Assembly: GCF_002549775.1 (NCBI RefSeq)
Contig: NZ_NMTR01000010.1
Coordinates: 1-46,013 of the forward strand
Reading direction: 5' to 3'
Source: Faecalibacterium langellae
GTDB lineage: Bacteria; Bacillota; Clostridia; Oscillospirales; Ruminococcaceae
Length of the DNA: 46,013 bases
Within the stretch, counting starts at the first letter, position 1. Each line of letters opens with the position of its first letter. Below the pieces are notes generated by a model. That model made no database searches. It had not been told where the DNA came from and saw only the letters and a program-made list of their open reading frames with translations. Positions 6,938-14,291 of this stretch are shown here, piece by piece. The translations under genes were made by a program, and so were the position numbers.

Positions 6938-8647
6938 TCAGATCAGGAAAATGAGGAAGCCCACCGGGATGCACAGCACGTCCAGCACCAGCAGCACCTT
7001 CTGGCCGGTCGTGGGCTGGAAACCGGAGGTCTTGCTCTGCTGCAGGTAGCGGCAAATGCCCGCGATGCCGAACCATATCAGCGCAATGCCGCCTGCAATG
7101 GTCATACCGGCCACACCGCCCATCACAGCCAGGAAGATCAGCGCGCCCTTGCACAGGGCGCTGATGGCGCTGAGCACCTTTTTTCGGGTGAAGGGCGTCG
7201 TTTCTTCCGGTTTTGCGTCAGGCTTGGTGTCGGGTTTGGCATCGGGCTTCGGGGTGTCGTTGTGGCTGCCGGTGCCGCCCGCTGGGCTGTGGGTGTCGGG
7301 TTTGCTGTCGGGCTTCGGCGGCAGGTCTGCCTTGCTCAGGTCGCTGGCGTTCTGCCAGTGCTTTTTGCCGCCGCCCGTCCCGCCGGAAGCGCTGCTGCCG
7401 CCGGTGGTGCTGCCCGGGCCGGGGAAAATGCGCTTGGTCACGTTGCCGTCTGCGGCCGTGCCGCCGGTACTGCCGGAAACGCTGCCGGTGTCGCCGCCCG
7501 GGCCGGGGAAGATGCGCTGGGTCTTGTTGTCGTCTGCGGCTGTGCCGCCGGTCTTGCCGCCAAAGCCGCCAAGGTCCCTGCCGGTGTCAAAGCCCTTTTC
7601 GCCGGTGCCTTTGCCGCTGCCGCCCCACATGTCGGCGGTCTTTTCCGTTTCAGCTGCGTTCACGGCCGCGTCCGGCTTGCCCAGGGGCAGGATCATGGTC
7701 CGGGATTCCGGCGCGTTCAGCAGCTTTTCCAGCGCAAGGCGCATCTCGGTGGGCGAAGCAAAGCGCCCGGCGGGGTCCGGCGCGCAGGCTTTGCGCAGGA
7801 TGGCGTCCAGCGCGGCGGTGGCGTTCACCGCCCGGGGCAGCTCCAGCCCGGACAGCCGCTTGCCCTCGGCCATGTTCCGGTCCTCGGGGGTCAGCGGCTG
7901 CGGATAGGGCGGGTAGAACGGCAGACGACCCTCGTTCAGGCAGCGGTAGAGCACCAGACCCAGCGCGTAGGTGTCCACGCTGGCGTTGTAGGTCTTGCCT
8001 GCCTGGAACATTTCCGGGGCCATGTAGCTGGGCGAGCCCACCTGGGTCAGCGCGCCGGAGCTGGCCAGCACGGTGCGGGCCACGCCGAAATCGCCCAGCT
8101 TGTAGTTGCCGTCCGCCGAGATGAAAATGTTCTCGGACTTGACGTCGCGGTGGATGATGTTGTGCCGCTGGCACAGTTCCAGCGCGCGGCACAGGTGGAC
8201 GCCCATGCGCACCACTTCGCCCCGGGGCATCTGCACGGTGCGCTGCAGGTGGACGTTCAGCGGGGTGAGCAGCTCCATGCGGATGAGGATGTCCCAGCCG
8301 ATGCCGTCTTTGTGGGGGACGATCTTGTGGTCCTCGTAGCTCACGATGTTGCTCTGGGCCTTGAGCTCACTCATCAGCTTGATCTCGTTGGTGATGGCGT
8401 CCGCGCAGGAGCGGTAGTAAGACGAAACGCTGTCGCCGGTGAGGTTGTTGGTCTCGATGGTGGAGCGCAGGTCGTCTTCCGATTGGGGCAGGCTGATGAT
8501 CTTCAGCGCGCTGGTGTTCACGGTGCCCAGCGCGTCCCGCCGCTCGATCTCGAACACTCTGCCGTAACTGCCCGAGCCGATGCAGCGCTTGATGGTCCAC
8601 TCGCCAAGGAGCGGCGCGTATTTTTCGTTATAAGATTCCGCAGTCAT
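6938..8647 (-). CDS. membrane-anchored serine/threonine protein kinase
   Basis: Eukaryotic-type protein kinase of 569 residues. The kinase domain (about 10-285) has the glycine loop GSGSYGRVFEIE, the VAIK-type lysine in SALKIISLPQ, the catalytic loop HRDVKSENIF, DFG in KLGDFGVART, and APE in PSYMAPEMF, so it should be active. A long Gly/Ser/Pro/Lys linker (about 290-490) contains two near copies of a segment ending T(Q/K)RIFPGPG. In each, a Thr has Ile at +3, the spacing preferred by FHA domains. Two to three hydrophobic segments at the C-terminus (ALIFLAVMGGVAGMTIAGGI; VLLVLDVLCIPVGFLIFLI) anchor it. No PASTA repeats, so it is not a PrkC orthologue. It lies 21 bp after its paralogue and ends the operon. 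Confidence 0.9.
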   Translation of the reverse strand: MTAESYNEKYAPLLGEWTIKRCIGSGSYGRVFEIERRDALGTVNTSALKIISLPQSEDDLRSTIETNNLTGDSVSSYYRSCADAITNEIKLMSELKAQSNIVSYEDHKIVPHKDGIGWDILIRMELLTPLNVHLQRTVQMPRGEVVRMGVHLCRALELCQRHNIIHRDVKSENIFISADGNYKLGDFGVARTVLASSGALTQVGSPSYMAPEMFQAGKTYNASVDTYALGLVLYRCLNEGRLPFYPPYPQPLTPEDRNMAEGKRLSGLELPRAVNATAALDAILRKACAPDPAGRFASPTEMRLALEKLLNAPESRTMILPLGKPDAAVNAAETEKTADMWGGSGKGTGEKGFDTGRDLGGFGGKTGGTAADDNKTQRIFPGPGGDTGSVSGSTGGTAADGNVTKRIFPGPGSTTGGSSASGGTGGGKKHWQNASDLSKADLPPKPDSKPDTHSPAGGTGSHNDTPKPDAKPDTKPDAKPEETTPFTRKKVLSAISALCKGALIFLAVMGGVAGMTIAGGIALIWFGIAGICRYLQQSKTSGFQPTTGQKVLLVLDVLCIPVGFLIFLI

Positions 8648-8668
8648 GATACTTCCTCACTTTTTGGC

Positions 8669-10657
8669 TCAGTCGTAGTAGTTGATGGTAACGCCCTCGT
8701 CAAAGGCACTTTCATGCACTTTGCAGTCCCGGGAGAGGGTGACGCTTGTCAGCGCACAGCCGGAGAAAGCACCATTGCGGATGCTGGTCACGCTTTCCGG
8801 GATGGAAACGGAAGAAAGACTGCTGCAATTGCCAAACGCACGATTTCCGATGTAGAAGACGCCGTCCGGGATCGTGACAGTGGTCAGGCTAACACAACAA
8901 TAGAAGGAATAGGAACCGAAGATCTGCAGCCCTTCCGGAAGGGTGACCGAGGTCAGGCTGGTAAACCTGGTAAAGCAGTAGGGCGGGATTGTGGGGACGG
9001 AGGCCTGCAGGTCAATGGCGGTGACCCGGTCGGCAAGCTTCTCCCACGGGGTACCAGTAATGGTGCCGCTGCCCTGAATGGTAAGAACGCCTGCACCGGA
9101 AATGCTCCAAGTCAGACCGTCGCCGCAACTCCCTTCGGCAACAGGTTTAGAGGACTCCGCCGAATACACGGCGTATCCTCCCCCGCCCAGCACAGCCAGA
9201 GCGGCGGCACCGCCGATAACCCCCAGCATTTTGCGGCGGGAAATTTTCTTCTCCCCTGCCGGTGCGGGCGTTTCGGCTGCCTCGGCCTTTTCCTGCTCTG
9301 CCTTGCGGGCCGCTTCTTCGGCTTCCCGGGCTTTGCGCTCCTGTTCGGCGCGCTGGGCCTGCTCTTTTGCGGCGGCGGCGCGGGCTTCCTCAGCCTTGCG
9401 CTGCTCCTCGGCCCGGCGGGCGTCTTCTTCCGCCTTGCGGGCGGCGGCTTCCGCTTCGCGGCGCTGCTGCTCCTGCTGGGCGAACAGGAACACCGTCTCG
9501 TCCTCGGCCTTGGGGGCAGGGGCCTTTGCCGGTGGTGTGGGCTGTGCGGCGGGCTGCTGGCCGAAAGGCAGACGAGTGGTCTCGTCCGCTGCATCCGGGG
9601 TCTCCGGCGCTTTGGGCGCGGCAGCCACAGTTGCCGCTGCATCTGCGGCGGGCACTTGGGCCGCCGGTGCGGCCGCGCGCACGGTGGCGTCGCCTGCCTC
9701 CGGCACCGGGGCGGCGTCGGATGCACCGCGCAGCACGGCTTCCAGCGCAAGGCGCATCTCGGTGGGCGAAGCAAAGCGGTCCGCCGGGGAGGGCGCACAG
9801 GCTTTGCGCAGGATATCAGCCAGCGGGCCGGAAGCGTTCACCGGGTCCGGCAGGGGCTCCCCGGCCAGACGGCGGTCGTGGGCACGCTCTTTGGCCAGCG
9901 CAGTCAGCGGCTGCGGATAAGGCGGGTAGAAGGGCATCCGGTTCGCGTTCAGCAGCTGGTACATCACAAGGCCCAGCGAATAGGTGTCCACGCTGGCGGT
10001 GTACTTCTCGCGGCGGAACACCTCCGGGGCCATGTAGTTCACGGTGCCCGCAAAGGTGGAAGCACCGGTGGACGCGCTGGCCGTGCGGGCCACGCCGAAA
10101 TCGCCCAGCTTGAAGTCGCCGGTGTCCGAGATAAAGATGTTGGCGGGCTTGATGTCCCGGTGGATGATGCTGTATTTCTCGCACACTTCCAGTGCGCGGC
10201 ACAGGTCGATGCCCAGCCGCAGCACGGCCTGCCGGGGGATGGTGTCGAACTGCTTAAAGTACTGGCTGATGGGGGTGAGCAGTTCCATGCGGATGAGGAT
10301 ATCCCAGCCGATGCCGTCGGTGTGCTCGATCACGTCGTGGTCCTCATAGCTCACGATGTTGCTGTGGCCCTTCACCTTGTTCATCAGCGCGATCTCGCGG
10401 TTCAGGGCCACCACCGTCTCCCGGAAATAGGAGGAGGCCCCCTGCCTGTCCAGTCCGTCCTCGTCCAGCACGCTCTGCAGTTCTTCCGGCGAAGACGGGA
10501 TGGTGATGGCCTTCAGCGCGCCGCGGTAAACGGTGCCGTCCAGCGCGTCGGTGCGCTGGATCTCAAACACCTTGCCGTAGCTGCCGGCTCCCAGCTGCTT
10601 TGTGATGTACCATTTGCCGAACACCGGCTCGTATTTCTTGTAGTATTCCGCATCCAT
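8669..10657 (-). CDS. Ser/Thr kinase with extracellular BspA-type leucine-rich repeats
   Basis: Paralogue of the next gene, 662 residues. The kinase domain (about 10-285) has GAGSYGKVFEIQ, ALKAITIP, HRDIKPANIF, KLGDFGVART and NYMAPEVF, all intact. Residues about 300-390 are Ala/Pro-rich with acidic-Thr motifs (DAADETTRLPF, EDETVFLF). Residues about 395-470 form a charged Ala/Glu/Lys/Arg coiled coil. A basic stretch (KISRRKMLGVIGG) leads into one transmembrane helix. The outside part has SGAGVLTIQGSGTITG and then about four BspA-like leucine-rich repeats (SLTSVTLPEGL, SLTTVTIPDGVFYIGNRAF, SLSSVSIPESVTSIRNGAF). Ligand sensing by the repeats with signalling through the inner kinase is inferred. 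Ribosome site GGAGGG precedes ATG 10657. Confidence 0.9.
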   Translation of the reverse strand: MDAEYYKKYEPVFGKWYITKQLGAGSYGKVFEIQRTDALDGTVYRGALKAITIPSSPEELQSVLDEDGLDRQGASSYFRETVVALNREIALMNKVKGHSNIVSYEDHDVIEHTDGIGWDILIRMELLTPISQYFKQFDTIPRQAVLRLGIDLCRALEVCEKYSIIHRDIKPANIFISDTGDFKLGDFGVARTASASTGASTFAGTVNYMAPEVFRREKYTASVDTYSLGLVMYQLLNANRMPFYPPYPQPLTALAKERAHDRRLAGEPLPDPVNASGPLADILRKACAPSPADRFASPTEMRLALEAVLRGASDAAPVPEAGDATVRAAAPAAQVPAADAAATVAAAPKAPETPDAADETTRLPFGQQPAAQPTPPAKAPAPKAEDETVFLFAQQEQQRREAEAAARKAEEDARRAEEQRKAEEARAAAAKEQAQRAEQERKAREAEEAARKAEQEKAEAAETPAPAGEKKISRRKMLGVIGGAAALAVLGGGGYAVYSAESSKPVAEGSCGDGLTWSISGAGVLTIQGSGTITGTPWEKLADRVTAIDLQASVPTIPPYCFTRFTSLTSVTLPEGLQIFGSYSFYCCVSLTTVTIPDGVFYIGNRAFGNCSSLSSVSIPESVTSIRNGAFSGCALTSVTLSRDCKVHESAFDEGVTINYYD

Positions 10658-10702
10658 AATGGATCCCTCCGCAAGGCCCCTGCCAAAGGCAGAAGCAGGT
10701 GT

Positions 10703-11470
10703 TTACACGGCCCCGTAAATGCCGTGCACCGAAACTTCGCCGGTGAAGACGTGTTCCTCGCCGCTGTCGGTGCGCACCACAAGGCGGCCCTCCTCGTCCA
10801 CGTCGATGGCTTCACCTGCGCCCTGCCTGCCGTCCGGCAGGTCGAAGGTGACCCGGCGGCCCAGGTTGACGCAGGCGGCTTTATATTCCTCCCGGAAGGG
10901 TGCAAAGCCGTCCCGGGCAAAGACATACATGTTGCGGTCAAAGCCGAAGTCGGTCAGGCCCTCGGCCAGCCAGGCCGGGTCGGCGGCAAGGTCCACTTTG
11001 GCCCCCTGCAGCTCCAGCGAGGTGCCGTTTGGCAGGTTCGCCGCGTCGAAGTAGCTCTGGGGCTGGGCCAGGTTGATGCCGATGCCGCACAAAATGCCCC
11101 GGCCCTGCTGCTGGTAGCCGTAGCTCACGCCCTCGCACAGGATGCCCACGATCTTTTTGCCGTTCAGCAAAAGGTCGTTGGGCCACTTGATCTGGCAGTC
11201 CACGCCGTAGCGCAGCTTCAGCTGGGTGCGCACCGCAAGGCTGGCCAGCAGCGGCAGGGTGGACGGCTGGGCCAGCGGCTCCCGGATGGCCACCGTGTAG
11301 TACAGCGCACGGCCCTCGGCGTTCACCCAGCTGCGGCCCAGCCGCCCGCGCCCGGCGGTCTGGTTCTCGGTGTACACAGCCCCCACGGGGCCAAACTCCT
11401 CAAAATGCTCTTTCACATACGCGTTGGTGCTGCCGCATTCGGGCAGATAGCGCACCTCATTGATGCTCAT
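10703..11470 (-). CDS. birA: biotin--[acetyl-CoA-carboxylase] ligase, short form
   Basis: Biotin protein ligase of 255 residues that makes biotinyl-AMP and transfers biotin to carrier lysines. Visible motifs are TAGRGRLGRSWVN (the GRGRxG biotinyl-AMP loop), QIKWPNDLLLNGKK (KWPND) and GRGILCGIGINL, with a C-terminal SH3-like domain (DVDEEGRLVVRTDSG). There is no N-terminal winged helix, so this is the monofunctional class without repressor activity. The start is ATG 11470 (MSINEVRYLPECGSTN); an open frame extends upstream but overlaps the phosphoesterase gene, and AAAGAGG lies 10 bases before 11470. Its ATG overlaps the stop of the upstream phosphoesterase gene as ATGA, so the two are translationally coupled. 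Confidence 0.93.
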   Translation of the reverse strand: MSINEVRYLPECGSTNAYVKEHFEEFGPVGAVYTENQTAGRGRLGRSWVNAEGRALYYTVAIREPLAQPSTLPLLASLAVRTQLKLRYGVDCQIKWPNDLLLNGKKIVGILCEGVSYGYQQQGRGILCGIGINLAQPQSYFDAANLPNGTSLELQGAKVDLAADPAWLAEGLTDFGFDRNMYVFARDGFAPFREEYKAACVNLGRRVTFDLPDGRQGAGEAIDVDEEGRLVVRTDSGEEHVFTGEVSVHGIYGAV

Positions 11471-11958
11471 TTTTTCGGTACCTCTTTGTGTTCGTGGGCA
11501 GTCACTTTGCCGTTTTCCAGCGTCAGGATGCCGTAGGTGTCCGGCCCGGTGTAGCACCGGCCGCAGGAGCCGGGGTTGAACAGGAACACGCTGCCGCGGT
11601 CCTCCGCGTGGGGGACGTGGGTGTGGCCGAACAGCGCCACATCCGCGCCCCGGGCGGCTGCCGCGTCGGCCAGCGTATCCAGATCGTATTTTACGCCGTA
11701 CATATGACCGTGAGTGTAGAAAATGACCACGCCGTCAAAGGCGGCCAGGCCGTCGGTGGGCTCCAGCGCGCCGTAATCGCAGTTGCCCGCCACCGAGTAG
11801 GCTCGCAGCCGGGGGTATTTGGTCAGCGCCAGCTCCAGATCGCGCAGGCCGTCGCCCAGAAAGATCAGTGCGTCGATGTTTTTGCTCTCAGCCTTCAGGA
11901 TGCGCTCAATGGCGTCGCGTCCGCCGTGGCTGTCGCTCAGAACCAGAAGTTTTGTCAC
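11467..11958 (-). CDS. YfcE/MJ0936-type metallophosphoesterase
   Basis: Cytoplasmic calcineurin-like phosphodiesterase of 163 residues. All metal-binding blocks are present in order: LVLSDSHGG (D-x-H), FLGDGLRD (GD), VAGNCDYG (GNCD; the family norm is GNHD or GNCD), YTHGHMYG (GH) and FGHTHVPH (GHTH). Members hydrolyse phosphodiester substrates in vitro; the natural substrate is not settled. The start codon is GTG 11958: AGGAGG (11968-11973) lies 9 bases upstream. The gene is 61 bp after rsmI and overlaps birA by 4 bases. Confidence 0.9.
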   Translation of the reverse strand: MTKLLVLSDSHGGRDAIERILKAESKNIDALIFLGDGLRDLELALTKYPRLRAYSVAGNCDYGALEPTDGLAAFDGVVIFYTHGHMYGVKYDLDTLADAAAARGADVALFGHTHVPHAEDRGSVFLFNPGSCGRCYTGPDTYGILTLENGKVTAHEHKEVPKK

Positions 11959-12019
11959 GAAAGGGGTCCTCCTCTATTTACCAGATATCATTTGCTCTCA
12001 TGAAGGGCTGAATGGCCTG

Positions 12020-12868
12020 TCAGTCCTGTTCCTGCTGCAGCACCAGCAGCTGCTTGTACACTTCGCTCTTGGAGTAGGGCGTGCCCTGGGCCGCTGCCTT
12101 GGCGGCGGCCGTGGGGCCGAAGCCCTGGCCGGTCAGCTCCAGCGCCCGCTGCGCGGCCTGCTCCAGCGTCAGCTCCTGCTCCGGGTCGGCAGAGTCCGGC
12201 GCACCGGCCATCACCAGCACATACTCGCCGCGGGGGTCGTTCACCTTATAATGTTCCACCGCTTCGCCGAGGGTGGTCTTCCAGATGTCCTCGTGCAGCT
12301 TGGTCAGCTCGCGGCAGAGGGTGATGCTGCGGTCCGCGCCGAAGGCATTCGTCAGGTCGTCCAGCGTGGTGCGCAGCTTGTGGGGCGCTTCGTAGAAGAT
12401 GACCGTGCGCTTTTCCCGCAGAAGATCGGCCAGCCGCTCCTTTTTCTGCTTGCGGTTCACGGGCAGAAAGCCCTCGAACACCCAGCGGGAGGTGTCCTGC
12501 CCGGAGACGGCCAGCGCCGTCACGCAGGCAGACGCCGCAGGCACCGGCACCACCTTGATGCCCCGGGCCAGCGCGTCCCGCACGATCACTTCGCCCGGGT
12601 CGGAGACGCAGGGCATTCCGGCGTCACTGCACAGCGCGCAGCTCTCCCCTGCCTCGATGCGCTGCAAAATGGCCTCACCCTTCTGCAAAGCGTGCTCATA
12701 GTAGCTGACCATGGGCTTTTTCAGGCCCAGAAAGTTCAGCAGCTTCATGGTCACGCGGGTGTCCTCGGCGGCAATGAAGTCTGCCGCGCCAAAGGTGGCA
12801 GCCACCCGGGGCGGCATGTCGTCCAGATTGCCGATGGGCGTTGCCACGATATAAAGAGTTCCTGCCAT
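12020..12868 (-). CDS. rsmI: 16S rRNA (cytidine(1402)-2'-O)-methyltransferase
   Basis: SAM-dependent methyltransferase of the tetrapyrrole-methylase fold that methylates the ribose of C1402 in the decoding centre of 16S rRNA. The 282-residue protein begins MAGTLYIVATPIGNLDDMPP, the RsmI signature, followed by AAEDTRVTMKLLNFLG and the SDAGMPCVSDPGEVIVR loop; FEGFLPVNRKQKKERL and EAPHKLRTTLDDL are also typical. AGGAGGT sits just before ATG 12868. Upstream, between trmN6 and this gene, lies the hairpin repeat at 12901-13025, which would be in the shared transcript. Confidence 0.95.
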   Translation of the reverse strand: MAGTLYIVATPIGNLDDMPPRVAATFGAADFIAAEDTRVTMKLLNFLGLKKPMVSYYEHALQKGEAILQRIEAGESCALCSDAGMPCVSDPGEVIVRDALARGIKVVPVPAASACVTALAVSGQDTSRWVFEGFLPVNRKQKKERLADLLREKRTVIFYEAPHKLRTTLDDLTNAFGADRSITLCRELTKLHEDIWKTTLGEAVEHYKVNDPRGEYVLVMAGAPDSADPEQELTLEQAAQRALELTGQGFGPTAAAKAAAQGTPYSKSEVYKQLLVLQQEQD

Positions 12869-12900
12869 AATTTACCTCCTGAAATTCCCCGAACGGCCTC

Positions 12901-13025
12901 GCCCTCTCCGTCACGGCTGCGCCGTGCCACCTCTCCCGAGGAGAGAGGCAGGCACTTTTCGGTTAAGCTCTTGGCTCTCCCTTTGGGAGAGCTGTCATGA
13001 AGCGGAGCGAAATGACTGAGAGGGC
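12901..13025. repeat. MITE-like inverted-module hairpin repeat, copy 2
   Basis: Same skeleton as 123-281: GCCCTCTCCG, hairpin (CACGGC/GCCGTG), CTCTCCC..GGAGAG at the left. The inverse module at the right is CTTGG, CTCTCCC/GGGAGAG, hairpin (GTCAT/ATGAC), CTGAGAGGGC. Stem sequences differ from copy 1 but pair, so the structure is kept. It starts 4 bases after the trmN6 stop codon and lies within the trmN6-rsmI transcript. Confidence 0.75.
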
Positions 13026-13029
13026 GCTC

Positions 13030-13704
13030 TCACCTTCCATAAAGAGCTGCACCTGTACTAATCAAAATATCCGGCTCCACCCGCAGGCCGGTCTTGCGGT
13101 TTTTCTGCGCTTCCACGAGGAAAAGCCAGGGTGCGCCGTCGGCCTTGTTCTTCACAAAGGCCAGACGCTTGGGCTCCAGCCGGTGGGCCCGCAGCACGGC
13201 CAGCACCTCGGCCAGCCGCTCCGGCCGGTGGCACAGCGCAAAGCGCCCGCCGTCCTTCAAAAGCCGGAAGGCGCAGGTGCACACATCCTCCAGCGTGCAG
13301 GTGTTCTCGTGCCGGGCAAGGGCGTGGGCGGCGTTCGCACTCTGGGGCCCGTCCGTAAAGTAAGGCGGATTGCACGCGCACAGGTCGAAACTGCCCTCGC
13401 CTTCCCGCCAGCTGCGCAGGTCGGCGCACACCGGTGTGATGTGGTCAAGGCCCTGCTGGGCTACAGCTTCGGCCAGCAATGCGCTGCCCTCGGGCTGCAG
13501 CTCCAGCGCGGTGCAGGGGCCGCGGTGGCCCCGGTCGTGCCATTCCAGCGCCACGATGCCGCAGCCGGAGCACAGGTCCGCCGCCTTCTGGGCGCGTTTC
13601 GGTGCACAGAAACGGGCCAGCAGCAGTGCATCCGAGCCAAAACGGTGGGCCGGGGTACAATATACCATGGTCCTATTATACAAAACTTCCGTAGAATGTT
13701 CCAT
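13030..13704 (-). CDS. trmN6: tRNA1(Val) (adenine(37)-N6)-methyltransferase family protein
   Basis: SAM-dependent N6-adenine tRNA methyltransferase (YfiC/YabB group) of about 224 residues. It shows the family's N-terminal block (YCTPAHRFGSDALLLARF), the SAM motif ADLCSGCGIVALEW, an acidic ribose-binding residue in TALELQPEG, and the catalytic NPPY in LCACNPPYFTDG. The start is uncertain: ATG 13704 (MEHSTEV) has GAGAGGA about 15 bases upstream, TTG 13728 and ATG 13668 are alternatives, and 13668 would cut into the conserved N-terminus. In Bacillus the homologue sits next to rsmI, as it does here. Confidence 0.88.
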   Translation of the reverse strand: MEHSTEVLYNRTMVYCTPAHRFGSDALLLARFCAPKRAQKAADLCSGCGIVALEWHDRGHRGPCTALELQPEGSALLAEAVAQQGLDHITPVCADLRSWREGEGSFDLCACNPPYFTDGPQSANAAHALARHENTCTLEDVCTCAFRLLKDGGRFALCHRPERLAEVLAVLRAHRLEPKRLAFVKNKADGAPWLFLVEAQKNRKTGLRVEPDILISTGAALYGR

Positions 13705-13768
13705 AGAGTGTGTACCGAATCCTCTCAAAAAAATCAGGGGAATTACTCCCGGAATTTGTGCAAAAACA

Positions 13769-13807
13769 AAAAGCAGCAGACCCGCTTTGGACAGGTCTGC
13801 TGCTTTT
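13769..13807. terminator. terminator downstream of the ferredoxin gene
   Basis: Arms AAAAGCAGCAGACC (13769-13782) and GGTCTGCTGCTTTT (13794-13807) pair perfectly. On the minus strand it follows the ferredoxin stop codon, isolating that gene from trmN6. Confidence 0.85.
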
Positions 13808-13835
13808 GATGCGTTATTTCGGCAATCAGCTGCGA

Positions 13836-14006
13836 TTATTCAGCAGTAATTGCACCAGTGGGGCAAGCGCCCTCGCAAGCGCCGCAATCAATGCAAGCGT
13901 CTGCGTTCACAACTGCAACGCCGCCGTCAACGGCGACTGCACCAACCGGGCAAGCGCCCTCGCAAGCGCCGCAGCCAACACATGCGTCAGAAACCTTGTG
14001 TGCCAT
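13836..14006 (-). CDS. 2[4Fe-4S] ferredoxin
   Basis: Clostridial-type ferredoxin of 56 residues, a soluble low-potential electron carrier for fermentation enzymes such as pyruvate:ferredoxin oxidoreductase and hydrogenase. Two CxxCxxCxxxCP motifs are intact: CVGCGACEGACPVGA and CIDCGACEGACPTGA. A strong ribosome site (AAGGAGAG, 14013-14020) precedes ATG 14006. The gene is monocistronic between the promoter at 14106-14134 and the terminator at 13769-13807. The two motif-coding segments share a 26-bp identical DNA stretch (13861-13886 and 13948-13973), suggesting recent gene conversion or strong codon constraint. Confidence 0.96.
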   Translation of the reverse strand: MAHKVSDACVGCGACEGACPVGAVAVDGGVAVVNADACIDCGACEGACPTGAITAE

Positions 14007-14105
14007 AATAAACTCTCCTTTTATCCCCGTGCCCGTTGTGATGTATGAAGAAACGCACATTGGCACGGCTGTGCACGCCTCTCCGGAAATCATATCCTTG
14101 CCTGC

Positions 14106-14134
14106 ATTTTAACAAAGCTGGATTGAAAAGGCAA
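14106..14134 (-). promoter_or_regulatory. sigma-A promoter for ferredoxin
   Basis: Minus strand TTGCCT-N17-TAAAAT (-35 at 14134-14129, -10 at 14111-14106). GTTAGTC abuts the -35 box, and an inverted repeat GTTAGT-N8-ACTAAC (about 14249-14268) lies further upstream. The 14135-14291 gap has nothing else I recognise. Confidence 0.65.
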
Positions 14135-14291
14135 GACTAACCGTGCGGCGTAAAAGGAGAATGATTACTTTTTGTTGGGTTGCACAAAAGCATGGGCTAA
14201 CTTATAGCCAAAATTGCAGGAGATTTTCGGTAAAAATCACGAAGAATAGTTAGTTTTAGCAGACTAACCGCCCGGAGATCCCACCGCAGCA

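Noticed and set aside
7262-11536. 1424-codon open frame on the plus strand
   Set aside because: It is antisense to two intact kinases and birA; high GC keeps the opposite frame free of stops. Composition is Gly/Ala/Val/His-rich with no domain.
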